Shown here one piece after another: positions 61,501 to 64,000 of a stretch of DNA of 64,000 bases (its first letter is position 1; the number at the start of each line of letters is the position of its first letter). The DNA comes from Fasciola hepatica. Taxonomy: Eukaryota; Platyhelminthes; Trematoda; Plagiorchiida; Fasciolidae. Under the pieces are notes generated by a model. It saw only the letters and a list, made by a program, of their open reading frames with translations, did no database searches and was not told the DNA's origin. The stretch lies in NCBI GenBank assembly GCA_948099385.1, contig CANUEZ040000028.1:2294001-2358000 (forward strand). The letters run 5' to 3'. The translations under genes and the position numbers were made by a program.

Positions 61501-63568
61501 CCAGCAGAACAGGAAAGTACTCAAACCCCCGCCAAAGCGGGTGAGATGCCTATTGGTGAGCCATCCCTATTTGATTATTATTTTGACTCGGAGAAGAGTG
61601 TGTGGATTCCGTGGAAAAACCTTGTGCCTGAATACATACATGACCGAAACAAGAAATTTAATGAACTTTTGGTCCCGACAAAAGAAACAGTTCGTGTGGG
61701 ATGGCTTTTAGAGAAAATGGTGCGCATTTCTCGGCCACTTCTCATCGTCGGTGAGACTGGAACATCAAAGACAGCCATCTGTCAGCGGTTTTTGCGTGAT
61801 TTAAATCAAGAAAAGAACGTAAGTTTTAACAGTTCACGTGGGTCCCTGTGATTTTATTTGCATGTGAACTATCTTACGTTCTTTTCAATCGTAAGCAGAA
61901 TACATACGGTCTTTTAGTTTTCACACATACGTGTCAAGTTGAAATCAGTTGATAATTTGGCAAGAACGACATAATCATTTGTCTACATGCTCTCATATAC
62001 AAAGTGACAAAATCCACGCCACGCCATGGGACAAGGAATGAAAATGCGTAAATCCATTCGTCTTATGCATCAAATATCATTCGTCTCTCCGAAAATAAAT
62101 GTACCCGAGTTCGAACAAGCTGTGACCTGGGGATTATGAATATCCTCACGTTGATAAAAGCCAAAGATATCAAACAGATTAACATCATAATTTTCTAAGT
62201 AATGCAGTTGTCTCACACTTTTCTGGGAGAACTTATTCACAGACAACGAGAGCAACTTTGCTACTGTGCAGTGGAGTGGTTTTCCAAGGTGAATTATCAG
62301 AAATGACCTCCAAACAAGGAGGAAATCAGTCTGTTAAACACCGCTTGATGCACGCCTGATGCAAATCAAAAGTAATATGGTTATATTTTATTATTGAGGG
62401 AAAGCCTTGTTTAATAGAAAATGGATGAAAGGATAAGATCTATGTTGTCCGCAAATACAGTCAATTAAATCATCATCACCAACAACAGGTAAATCATCAC
62501 CTTCATTTGTATCATTATCACTGTCAACAGTTGCTGGCTAATGAATCTTTGAAAGCGGTTACACCTAACATTATCTCTCCCAGAGTCCGTGAGTAATATT
62601 AGTATTCTTCCATGATTTCTTCCCGAAAGTACTCTTTTCACCGTTACACATATTCAACAATAACCTAAAATGTTCTACCTATGTTATGGTGCTTTAACAG
62701 ATATGTGAGAGACAATATACGGGAATTTATACACTACAGGAGCTCAAATTCCTCAGATTGTAACTTCGGTTAATAGAATAAATGACTGATTCAAGCTTAC
62801 TGGCAACTGTAAATTGCATTGCAAACCTCAGTCACGGAGGTTTTCGCAATGAAAACAACCTAAGTGGATTTTTTTGTGGAACCATTTTGATTGTTTTGTT
62901 GAAGACATGAACAATGGGCTGCTTTTTCTTCCCTCCAAAACAAATTCATATCCTCAGGCGAACCACGTTACGCGCACTTATAATATTAACAATAAATTTA
63001 AGCCTACTTATTGTTTGGGTGAGGCCTGTGTGCTCTTTTCTGAAATGTGATCTCATGGATTAATGTTTCTTCCCATCCTGTTGTTTCAGTTAATTCTGGT
63101 GATCAATTTCTCCTTCCGAACCACGTCTTTGGATGTCCAGCGTAACCTGGAAGCAAACGTCGAGAAGCGCAGCAAAGATTCGTATGGTCCCGTCTCCGGG
63201 AAACGTCTTCTCATTTTCATCGACGACATGAATATGCCTCAAGTGGATACGTATGGGACTCAGCAGCCAATCGCACTTCTCAAGCTGCTTATCGAACGTA
63301 AAGGTGTGTACGATCGTGGAAAAGATTTAAATTGGAAACGCATGCAGGACATAGGTTACTTCGCCGCGATGGACAGACCCGACGGTGGTCGCAGTGAAGT
63401 TGATCCACGCTTCATTTCTCTGTTTTCGGTGCTCAACGTGTGCTCTCCATCTGAGGATACGTTACTCCTAATATATAATTCCATTTTGTCCGGACATACA
63501 GCACAATTTGACATCGCCGTACGTGAATCTTCAAACATGATCACCGCTATGACAATAAAGCTATTCAG
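19075..63568 (+). CDS. DNAH10: Dynein axonemal heavy chain 10 (5' 23 exons; gene continues past window)
   Basis: This is the heavy chain of inner-arm dynein I1/f, an ATP-driven minus-end motor on doublet microtubules of motile cilia, including sperm flagella and flame cells. Coding exons: 19075-19309, 19431-19558, 19602-20171, 20225-20457, 20508-20729, 20784-21087, 24210-24903, 28117-28235, 29871-30230, 37674-37862, 40759-40899, 45154-45408, 46734-46988, 47639-48034, 49474-49635, 49737-49948, 50846-51002, 52560-52916, 55609-55842, 58157-58392, 58742-60281, 60922-61818, 63090-63568. They total 8,375 nt (2,791 codons + 2 nt), all GT-AG and phase-consistent, with no internal stop. Domains: tail (about 1-1370), linker (about 1400-1800), AAA1 (Walker A 1983-1990, Walker B about 2034-2037), AAA2 (Walker A 2264-2271), AAA3 start (Walker A 2610-2617, Walker B about 2674-2678). 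DNAH10 rather than another axonemal chain is supported by near-identity over SKRNAFPRFFFISDDELLSI and many other blocks remembered from the human protein. Human DNAH10 is about 4,500 residues, so roughly 60% is here. Confidence 0.95.
19431..19558 (+). CDS. DNAH10: DNAH10 coding exon 2 (residues 79-121)
   Basis: Acceptor cagacag at 19430, donor gct|gtaagc at 19559. This acceptor was chosen because it alone among the nearby AGs gives the phase required by exon 1 and keeps the frame open into VCVSFNGFPIDSEGDELR. The sequence is acidic and weakly conserved. The intron-1 polypyrimidine tract is poor, so this boundary is the least certain of the gene. Confidence 0.65.
19602..20171 (+). CDS. DNAH10: DNAH10 coding exon 3 (residues 122-311)
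   Basis: Acceptor ttttctttag, donor caa|gtaagg. It encodes the start of the conserved tail. The run IWKTRLNMTTSVLPNDDYLE followed by YFYFIRVNQGYVPQPTNLEQ lines up with the HIMEKMHLHMLCTPLPEEFL segment of human DNAH10. The intron before it is only 43 bp. Confidence 0.9.
20225..20457 (+). CDS. DNAH10: DNAH10 coding exon 4 (residues 312-388)
   Basis: Acceptor tatatag, donor gtgaa|gtaaat, ending with two bases of a lysine codon. It holds the start of the DHC_N1 tail domain: PLSLIDYWRDRHLILGALAE corresponds to the conserved 'EIEFWRERNATLSAL' segment. It joins exon 5 through a 50-bp intron. Confidence 0.92.
20508..20729 (+). CDS. DNAH10: DNAH10 coding exon 5 (residues 389-462)
   Basis: Acceptor tcatctag, donor tttga|gtaagt. 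DHC_N1 tail: FLALLDRHFKTLTFGTSFAV and MVWVLSRYYNQDENMVSLLE match the 'MVWIISRHYNKDERMIPLME' block, one of the most conserved tail segments of axonemal heavy chains. Confidence 0.94.
20784..21087 (+). CDS. DNAH10: DNAH10 coding exon 6 (residues 463-564)
   Basis: Acceptor cacctag, donor aaa|gtatga. DHC_N1 tail: CSRWKSAYFTKRAEIEVKGR, RWEFDKKILFAQTDYIQSIC and FSNIFGPELKSVTREPKRID follow the vertebrate protein almost without gaps. It is the last exon before introns become kilobases long. Confidence 0.94.
21088..24209. other. DNAH10 intron 6 (3.1 kb), no gene recognised
   Basis: The intron holds short ORFs without motifs, the longest being 22943-23224 +. At about 21298 a 'caaccattaacctcacac' piece resembles the 3' terminus of - strand RTE-like copies (compare 53174). 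Otherwise I see only decayed sequence. Confidence 0.5.
24210..24903 (+). CDS. DNAH10: DNAH10 coding exon 7 (residues 565-795)
   Basis: Acceptor tcgtgcag, donor ctgt|gtaagt. It is the largest tail exon. GIETEARNFIDEAFQTLRSA and AAPVSGAIKWERHLLSCIKR match the conserved 'PPVAGAIYWERSLFFRIKHT' block. The 3' third (about residues 735-795) is serine- and lysine-rich and poorly conserved. Confidence 0.93.
24904..28116. other. DNAH10 intron 7 (3.2 kb)
   Basis: It contains the hairpin element at 25559-25710. Short pieces near 25790 and 27164-27240 resemble the - strand RTE-like 3' terminus (caaccattaacc / cgcacttctgtgctccgg). I see no gene. Confidence 0.5.
25559..25710. mobile_element. Small hairpin element with 12-bp flanking direct repeat
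   Basis: The 12-mer tattatgtttta occurs at 25559-25570 and again at 25699-25710, as a target-site duplication would. Between them, 25611-25644 is nearly the exact reverse complement of 25665-25698 (about 30 of 34 bases), leaving a 20-nt loop. There is no ORF. A partial copy of the left half, including the adjacent 'cgaggagcctgaat', lies inside the RTE-like element at 35988-36050, which shows this is a dispersed family. Confidence 0.65.
28117..28235 (+). CDS. DNAH10: DNAH10 coding exon 8 (residues 796-835)
   Basis: Acceptor cattttcag, donor aag|gtcagt. Phase 2 entry completes a leucine codon from exon 7. FFVNFPHELTIAAQESKELD and LGYKPPENVANIALK match the tail segment 'INFSPALREIINETKYLEQLGF'. 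Confidence 0.93.
28440..28770 (+). pseudogene. RTE-like C-terminal fragment
   Basis: The + strand reads FKFRVFVQDWQEPL (about 28475), then VTLANLRHLWRSRDIGLDVK (about 28595-28655) and LEIWSLRVKDAKRIPLFDN (about 28668-28725). These are successive blocks of the RTE-like protein after the YADD box, with short deletions and frame changes. Confidence 0.7.
28790..29130 (-). pseudogene. RTE-like fragment in opposite orientation
   Basis: On the - strand, with frame changes, the RIAN..AAFANLRHLWRRRDI block can be traced near 29010-28950, and the DHRCLR region near 28855-28825. It faces the + fragment at 28440-28770. Heavily decayed, so limits are approximate. Confidence 0.45.
28932..29325. repeat. 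394-bp duplicated segment, copy 1
   Basis: By eye it aligns without gaps to 43868-44261, in the same orientation, with only about 5 mismatches (about 98.7% identity). The differences seen lie at 28937, 28951, 29101, 29275 and 29291. Part of it is - strand RTE-like sequence. Flanks outside the 394 bp do not match. Confidence 0.9.
29871..30230 (+). CDS. DNAH10: DNAH10 coding exon 9 (residues 836-955)
   Basis: Acceptor cttttatag, donor aaa|gtgagt. VLESHLRTLRRTLKPGWEVL and NWKSLSVADYINEADESLNQ match the tail block 'FRSGYKRLNWNSLGIGDYI'. A proline-rich patch (PEPPPRP) near the end replaces the vertebrate acidic linker. Confidence 0.94.
30547..30770 (-). mobile_element. 5'-truncated RTE-like 3' UTR nested in the hammerhead element
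   Basis: Read on the - strand, it is a pyrimidine-rich UTR (ttgataacaat...cttttattgctg) ending in 'gcacggttaatggttgtctg'. It corresponds to the 3' end of the RTE-like copy at 53174 (gtgcgaggttagtggttgag). Only about 220 bp are present, a usual size for a truncated LINE insertion. Confidence 0.55.
30813..30869 (+). ncRNA. Hammerhead ribozyme HHR1 (intron 9, sense)
   Basis: The core is complete: CTGATGA at 30827-30833, and GAAA at 30848-30851 just after stem II. Stem II is GCGG/CCGC (30834-30837 with 30844-30847) with loop CAACAA. Stem III is minimal: A-C, loop CG, G-T (30851-30856). The cleavage triplet GTC ends at 30857. Stem I is GCATAC (30821-30826) with GTGTGC (30858-30863). After an internal loop, CCAG (30813-30816) pairs with CTGG (30866-30869). 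Very short stem III is known from hammerheads of Penelope-like elements and metazoan retrozymes, which may act as dimers. It is in sense orientation inside DNAH10 pre-mRNA. Confidence 0.88.
32200..33130 (-). pseudogene. Degenerate jockey/CR1-like reverse transcriptase remnant
   Basis: On the - strand, with stops, about 32920-32765 reads KVSIDDAIEKVLMINPAFLK ... INNLKTHPCICGYR-like. This parallels the 'VRIDG..S...N.GVPQGS' block and the segment before YADD. The frame 32687-32382 (PIYGCGFLKHSTHPMEFLL) resembles the post-RT 'LDYGCxVY' region. Too decayed for clade assignment. Confidence 0.4.
33265..33312. repeat. (AT)24 microsatellite
   Basis: 48 bp of uninterrupted AT. It lies at the apparent 5' edge of the RTE-like copy that follows. 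Confidence 0.97.
33320..37237 (+). pseudogene. RTE-like retrotransposon, nearly full length
   Basis: The probable 5' UTR (33320-33930) includes an 11-C run at 33871-33881. Endonuclease: LELATFNVCTLIRIG (about 34148) and the long frame 34340-34891 with SGHAGIGLALSTRAEFALID, ARTPIDCSSDTV and DVVVLAGGLYTQIGHLG (the active-site GDFN reads GGLY). RT: LNKAPGPDELPPALL (about 35605), then APFDYVDRTALGDCLIRHGV (about 36058) and YYQTSGRVQ. The catalytic YADD reads YADN (36348-36359). The C-terminus (about 36674-36960) has NAALRSVLLYACETWSLRA. It is followed by a T-rich UTR and (AT)30. Both enzymatic centres are damaged, so the copy is dead. Confidence 0.88.
35988..36050. repeat. Partial hairpin-element copy inside the RTE-like element
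   Basis: It shares 'cgaggagcctgaat', 'ggaaaatt' and 'ttgcatttttcacat' with the left half of the hairpin element at 25571-25644. It sits exactly where the RT sequence before 'APFDYVDRTAL' should read a VFLD-like block, so it replaced about 20 codons of the host LINE. Confidence 0.6.
37238..37297. repeat. (AT)30 microsatellite at LINE 3' end
   Basis: 60 bp of AT immediately after the 3' UTR of the RTE-like copy. RTE elements often end in simple repeats instead of poly(A), so this is likely the element's own tail. Confidence 0.95.
37674..37862 (+). CDS. DNAH10: DNAH10 coding exon 10 (residues 956-1018)
   Basis: Acceptor ccattcag, donor cag|gtcagt; 63 codons with no methionine start of their own. 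FENLALKHISISPLLIKLEG and MSAYYTYWEQRLFDLLYQ match the tail block 'AIGPLLTKVEGLV...LASYYKYWEKKIYEVL'. Confidence 0.94.
37863..40758. other. DNAH10 intron 10 (2.9 kb), no gene recognised
   Basis: The stretch 38700-39520 contains two open frames (38814-39008, 39199-39384) that look repeat-derived. The end of the second (VHTFTINRLRPFYAR) weakly recalls the C-terminus of Ty3/gypsy pol proteins, which is not enough for a call. The rest shows nothing. Confidence 0.4.
40759..40899 (+). CDS. DNAH10: DNAH10 coding exon 11 (residues 1019-1065)
   Basis: Acceptor catgctgcag, donor caa|gtaagc. MVIRNLQSYLSRVQHPNRPL and FAVDLMLAGTDVVGNPQPAE match 'ILKNLQSFNSLILGNVPLF' and the following block of the tail. 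Confidence 0.93.
41950..42331 (-). repeat. Interspersed repeat with coding-like frame and degenerate hammerhead
   Basis: The - strand frame 42331-42014 (105 codons) reads GDARRAKNALLTFNATVGRA ... QSLTQGLESSWDSLDVHC and stops inside the ribozyme core (TGATGA). I recall similar runs recurring in predicted proteins of liver flukes, so this looks like a dispersed repeat rather than a gene. The ribozyme follows at about 42031-41977. Confidence 0.5.
41977..42031 (-). ncRNA. Degenerate hammerhead ribozyme HHR5 (intron 11, antisense)
   Basis: On the - strand, CTGATGA is at 42017-42011, stem II is TTCC-TAACAA-GGAT (42010-41997) and GAAA is at 41996-41993. The stem II closing pair is T/T where functional hammerheads have G/C, which two transition- or transversion-type changes would explain. 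The GCC-rich stem III ends in GTA (to 41985). Stem I can pair GCA with TGC and TG with CA around a bulge. It is probably inactive. Confidence 0.5.
42294..42660. repeat. Low-complexity stretch, possible decayed minisatellite
   Basis: The - strand frame is rich in Gln, Ser, Arg and Lys. On the + strand the pieces ccgattg, cggttg and tgcctg recur at irregular spacing. No domain is visible. It may be a decayed tandem repeat. Confidence 0.3.
42905..43100 (-). pseudogene. Small RTE-like fragment
   Basis: The piece 'aaaacaccgttgttcagatac' (42960-42980) is the complement of the DHRCLR-coding region seen in other RTE-like copies (compare 28825-28850 and about 53690-53720). No frame remains open. Confidence 0.35.
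43180..43790 (+). pseudogene. RTE-like 3'-end fragment
   Basis: With frame changes, the + strand reads LSIFEHGYLRGVIRKSWEHR (about 43310-43370) and SNAAVRHSV, the last part of the RTE-like protein. A T-rich 3' UTR (43670-43760) follows, similar in composition to the tails at 11480-11600 and 53174-53400. Copy 2 of the 394-bp segment begins 80 bp further on. Confidence 0.6.
43868..44261. repeat. 394-bp duplicated segment, copy 2
   Basis: Same length and orientation as 28932-29325, about 5 mismatches, no indel (constant offset 14936). Divergence is far lower than between other repeat copies here, which suggests a recent event or gene conversion. Confidence 0.9.
45154..45408 (+). CDS. DNAH10: DNAH10 coding exon 12 (residues 1066-1150)
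   Basis: Acceptor gcattttag, donor aaa|gtgagt. ELRDAVEITRLIVRWCRGSC matches 'CVRNCVEITKHFVRWMNGSC', followed by FTFYEEIAKSAEVADLVQQI and MKRYQDSWRKHKSKFFPNK. Confidence 0.94.
45409..46733. other. DNAH10 intron 12 (1.3 kb), no gene recognised
   Basis: Only motif-free ORFs are present (46108-46350 +, 46291-46073 -). Confidence 0.5.
46734..46988 (+). CDS. DNAH10: DNAH10 coding exon 13 (residues 1151-1235)
   Basis: Acceptor attatag, donor aag|gtaaat. IQLRLKELIHNVEEQSRKWT matches 'IRLQLRHLANTVQENAKSWV'; the exon ends with HELLLNLGDEFK before the coiled segment of exon 14. Confidence 0.94.
46989..47638. other. DNAH10 intron 13 (650 bp), nothing recognised
   Basis: AT-rich, without ORF or repeat structure I can name. 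Confidence 0.5.
47639..48034 (+). CDS. DNAH10: DNAH10 coding exon 14 (residues 1236-1367)
   Basis: Acceptor tttggattcag, donor agc|gtaagt. The second AG four bases on would break the phase, so 47638 is used. LRLGSLDVELQIRDIQERYR matches 'IRSKSLVMELRYRDVQERYR', and DLTRRFYEEGPGTKINDLDA matches 'EFAKRFYSEGPGSVGDDLDK' just before the linker. Confidence 0.95.
48035..49473. other. DNAH10 intron 14 (1.4 kb)
   Basis: It contains a repeat ending in (TA)24 (about 49080-49418). The stretch 48035-49000 has only motif-free ORFs on both strands. Confidence 0.5.
49080..49418. repeat. Repeat of unknown type ending in (TA)24, with ribozyme-like tail
   Basis: 49371-49418 is a TA microsatellite. Just before it, 49319-49340 reads gagtcctagttaggatcgaa followed by acgtc. 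This matches stem II, GAAA, minimal stem III and GTC of Penelope-type hammerheads, but the CTGATGA half is not recognisable. No protein is seen. Confidence 0.4.
49474..49635 (+). CDS. DNAH10: DNAH10 coding exon 15 (residues 1368-1421)
   Basis: Acceptor tatctgcag, donor aag|gtatga. VERQRQELASAEKLFDLPIT matches 'KSRQELANAEKLFDLPITMY', the helix leading into the linker. Confidence 0.95.
49737..49948 (+). CDS. DNAH10: DNAH10 coding exon 16 (residues 1422-1491)
   Basis: Acceptor gtctgtttag, donor ag|gtagat, ending with two bases of an arginine codon. This is the start of the linker (DHC_N2): DEWAQTLWRELNIQRLQEGI and KAFKDSLPLFMDLRHEALRE, nearly identical to the vertebrate block. Confidence 0.96.
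49949..50845. other. DNAH10 intron 16 (897 bp), nothing recognised
   Basis: No ORF, tandem repeat or transposon motif seen. Confidence 0.5.
50846..51002 (+). CDS. DNAH10: DNAH10 coding exon 17 (residues 1492-1544)
   Basis: Acceptor aattctgtag, donor aaa|gtaaga. Linker: HWSELMRRTGQSFDINPDTF, FAMELYEYQNQISEILSIAI and KEMSIEK follow the human sequence. Confidence 0.95.
51003..52559. other. DNAH10 intron 17 (1.6 kb)
   Basis: It contains a short (AT)11 tract at about 52499-52520, 40 bp before the acceptor. No gene is recognised. Confidence 0.5.
52560..52916 (+). CDS. DNAH10: DNAH10 coding exon 18 (residues 1545-1663)
   Basis: Acceptor atttctacag, donor aaa|gtgagt. Linker core: GGIDDVVQMLDDNSVNLQSM, then RFVKPFLPTVEAWEKCLSQI and VQRKWMYLEGIFVGGDIRAQ (QRKW at 1628-1631). 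These are among the most conserved dynein linker motifs. Confidence 0.97.
53174..54955 (-). pseudogene. RTE-like retrotransposon, 5'-truncated
   Basis: The - strand begins at about 54955 with the linker (YMEHFKKQLSWPTSNIS). RT follows at 54671-54294: IVPIYKKGDRPSRENHRGSS, CTRENQAGFRPGRCCIDHIF and CVFLDLKAAFDSVDHTILWR. The YADD region is missing. The C-terminal part (53959-53678) has LAFANLRHLWCRRDIRLSVK and AAVRSVLLYGSETLLLRAED. A pyrimidine-rich 3' UTR ends at about 53174 with 'gcgaggttagtggttgag'. This is the best-preserved RT segment of the family here, and its end defines the RTE 3' terminus used for the nested copy at 30547. Confidence 0.85.
55136..55191 (-). ncRNA. Hammerhead ribozyme HHR3 (intron 18, antisense)
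   Basis: On the - strand: CTGATGA (55179-55173), stem II GCTC/GAGC (55172-55169 with 55162-55159) with loop TAACAA, and GAAA (55158-55155). Stem III is A-C-T, loop TG, A-G-T, and the cleavage triplet GTC ends at 55147. Stem I is GCACC/GGTGC, with an A.A mismatch next to the cleavage site that may slow it. The loop TAACAA is the same as in HHR5. Confidence 0.82.
55236..55291 (+). ncRNA. Hammerhead ribozyme HHR4 (intron 18, sense)
   Basis: CTGATGA (55248-55254), stem II GCTC/GAGC (55255-55258 with 55265-55268) with loop TAACAC, and GAAA (55269-55272). Stem III is A-C-T, loop CG, A-G-T (55272-55279), and the cleavage triplet GTC ends at 55280. Stem I is CACCT (55243-55247) with AGGTG (55281-55285). 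After an internal loop, GGA (55236-55238) pairs with TCC (55288-55290). All core positions are intact. It is sense in the DNAH10 pre-mRNA. Confidence 0.88.
55609..55842 (+). CDS. DNAH10: DNAH10 coding exon 19 (residues 1664-1741)
   Basis: Acceptor atttttag, donor aag|gtaaac. Linker C-terminal part: SEGLERCQKSLNNYLDSKRN and SKRNAFPRFFFISDDELLSI (about 1707-1726) are essentially identical to human DNAH10 and are the strongest subtype evidence. The in-frame ATG at 55612 is internal. Confidence 0.97.
57740..57975 (+). mobile_element. Hammerhead-bearing non-autonomous element, copy 2 (uninterrupted)
   Basis: It matches the two halves of copy 1 in order: 'ggtgattcttccaaagta', a gctcaag block, 'gaagagtacc', the ribozyme, then 'ttttgtcctg' and 'atccacatac'. 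It has no coding capacity. A small palindrome, gaatcacacggtgattc, lies at about 57795-57811. The limits are approximate because only two copies are available. Confidence 0.6.
57872..57928 (+). ncRNA. Hammerhead ribozyme HHR2 (intron 19, sense)
   Basis: CTGATGA (57886-57892), stem II GCG/CGC (57893-57895 with 57904-57906) with an 8-nt loop, and GAAA (57907-57910). Stem III is minimal: A-C, loop CG, G-T. The cleavage triplet GTC ends at 57916. Stem I is GCACAC (57880-57885) with GTGTGC (57917-57922), plus CCGG (57872-57875) with CCGG (57925-57928). Relative to HHR1, an A-U pair in stem I has become G-C and a U.G has become C-G, so pairing is preserved. Confidence 0.88.
58157..58392 (+). CDS. 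DNAH10: DNAH10 coding exon 20 (residues 1742-1819)
   Basis: Acceptor ccttcaacag, donor ag|gtatgt. MFDNIASLRFAKDTS, ISSEGEVMDFRGPQPVRGSV and AEMKRTNRLITKEAVFYYRS bridge the linker and AAA1, as in human DNAH10. Confidence 0.96.
58393..58741. other. DNAH10 intron 20 (349 bp) with palindromic (TA)n
   Basis: The intron is dominated by the palindrome at 58458-58519. The remainder is AT-rich. Confidence 0.6.
58458..58519. repeat. 62-nt palindrome: (TA)n flanked by 11-bp inverted repeats
   Basis: acaaccttgta (58458-58468) and tacaaggttgt (58509-58519) are exact reverse complements enclosing a self-complementary TA tract. As RNA it would form one long hairpin near the intron 20 donor. As DNA it is prone to cruciform extrusion and slippage. 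Confidence 0.9.
58742..60281 (+). CDS. DNAH10: DNAH10 coding exon 21 (residues 1820-2333): AAA1 and AAA2 nucleotide site
   Basis: Acceptor attttaccag, donor caa|gtgagt. This 1.5-kb exon carries VDWMFSYQGMVVLATNQIWW and the whole AAA1 module. Walker A is GPAGTGKT (1983-1990, 59229-59252) and Walker B region is CFDEFNRI (from about 2033). [20 protein letters not shown] forms the sensor region. It then carries the AAA2 Walker A, GPTGGGKS (2264-2271, 60072-60095). AAA1 is the main ATP-hydrolysing site, and all signature residues are intact. Confidence 0.98.
60282..60921. other. DNAH10 intron 21 (640 bp), nothing recognised
   Basis: No ORF or repeat structure recognised. Confidence 0.5.
60922..61818 (+). 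CDS. DNAH10: DNAH10 coding exon 22 (residues 2334-2632): rest of AAA2, AAA3 Walker A
   Basis: Acceptor gaatcgcag, donor aac|gtaagt. RRYILFDGDVDALWVENMNS contains the AAA2 Walker B, and QYASPATVSRCGMVFVDPKY is the conserved AAA2 sensor/arginine region. The AAA3 Walker A is GETGTSKT (2610-2617, 61750-61773), as in other axonemal chains (GESGTSKT). The 2520-2545 stretch (EPAEQESTQTPAKAGE) is a variable loop. Confidence 0.97.
61819..63089. other. DNAH10 intron 22 (1.3 kb), nothing recognised
   Basis: AT-rich, with only short motif-free frames. Confidence 0.5.
63090..63568 (+). CDS. DNAH10: DNAH10 coding exon 23 (residues 2633-2791): AAA3 core
   Basis: Acceptor ttgtttcag, donor ag|gtaagc. INFSFRTTSLDVQRNLEANV and KRLLIFIDDMNMPQVDTYGT carry the AAA3 Walker B (about 2674-2678). 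VDPRFISLFSVLNVCSPSED follows. It ends with two bases of an arginine codon; the next exon is outside the window. Confidence 0.97.
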
Positions 63569-64000
63569 GTAAGCTTAAACTCATTTTACTCTTACTCGTC
63601 ATTAGCTTGAAAGAAGCGAATTGAATTGGGGATGTGTTTTTTCAATTCTTTTAAGGAGTGCTCCATCAGACGGGAAAGGATTTCAAAGGAAAAATATTTC
63701 TCATTGTAAAGTTGTATTCCCTTTATTTGTCTCACAACGAATGTTTGGTTTTTCTGGAAGTATGTTGTGGTCATCGAATGACTGTTGAAAGAACTGACTG
63801 GCGCAGGATTTGAACCCGGGACCGCAAAGTCAAATGCTTGACCACCGCCGGCCACATAAAATTGTTTAAAATGGGACAGATGTTCTCAATGTTTTTCAGT
63901 CTCCTTACACATCATGTTGATGAAAAGGCAGAACAGAACATTGACCATTGATCCGATAGGAAGACACACCTCAACGTTCACAAAGGCCTTGGGTCATGTG
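63569..64000. other. DNAH10 intron 23 (start), with tRNA-like SINE fragment
   Basis: Intron sequence to the window end; see 63784-63857. No further exon is visible. Confidence 0.6.
63784..63857 (-). repeat. tRNA-derived, SINE-like head
   Basis: On the - strand, GTGGCCGGCGGTGGTCAAGC resembles a tRNA D-arm/A-box and GGTTCAAATCC is a perfect B-box about 30 nt later. The acceptor stem does not close, so it is not a functional tRNA gene. It is more likely the head of a pol III SINE. The element's 3' extent is unknown. Confidence 0.5.

Noticed and set aside
63784..63857. Functional tRNA gene
   Set aside because: A- and B-box-like sequences are present but the acceptor stem cannot pair and no clear anticodon stem forms.
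1..64000. CRISPR arrays, bacterial operons, rRNA genes
   Set aside because: No regularly spaced direct repeats, Shine-Dalgarno-led gene trains or rRNA-like sequence; the window is eukaryotic nuclear DNA.

Overview
The window looks like nuclear DNA of a digenean flatworm. An opisthorchiid-type liver fluke is my best guess, but this rests on the style of the repeats and protein remnants, not on a database match. The evidence is a metazoan ciliary gene split by GT-AG introns, very short 5' introns followed by long ones, roughly 40-45% GC, and dense RTE-like, CR1-like and Penelope-like retroelement debris with (AT)n tracts.

The one clearly functional gene is the 5' part of an axonemal dynein heavy chain, orthologous to human DNAH10 (inner-arm dynein I1/f beta chain), on the + strand. 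I resolved 23 consecutive coding exons from an ATG at 19075 to 63568. All 22 junctions agree in phase, giving 2,791 codons plus 2 nt with no internal stop. They cover the N-terminal tail, the linker, AAA1 and AAA2 (both with Walker A and B), and the start of AAA3. The rest of AAA3, AAA4-6, the stalk and the C-terminus lie beyond 64000. Introns 1-5 are 43-121 bp; later ones reach 7.4 kb.

Layout: 1-3950 holds a MITE-like element and two CR1-like LINE remnants. 4887-6875 is a Penelope-like element on the - strand (reverse transcriptase plus GIY-YIG endonuclease) broken by only two stops. 7010-12900 holds at least four RTE-like fragments in both orientations. 12900-18950 is mostly unassigned, with a possible DNA-transposase remnant, an (AT)n tract and an unidentified - strand coding-like segment. 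19075-63568 is DNAH10, whose introns carry further RTE, CR1/jockey and small non-autonomous elements.

The most notable signal is a set of hammerhead self-cleaving ribozymes in DNAH10 introns. Two related copies lie in introns 9 and 19, in the sense orientation, and share compensatory changes in stem I. A head-to-head inverted pair lies in intron 18, one ribozyme on each strand, in arms of about 122 bp. A degenerate copy lies in intron 11 on the antisense strand. Three apparently intact ribozymes are therefore carried in the sense pre-mRNA of a dynein gene. They probably arrived with short non-autonomous retroelements comparable to schistosome Sm-alpha SINEs or metazoan retrozymes. Other structures of note are a 394-bp near-identical duplication between introns 8 and 11, a hairpin element with a 12-bp flanking direct repeat in intron 7, and a 62-nt palindrome in intron 20.
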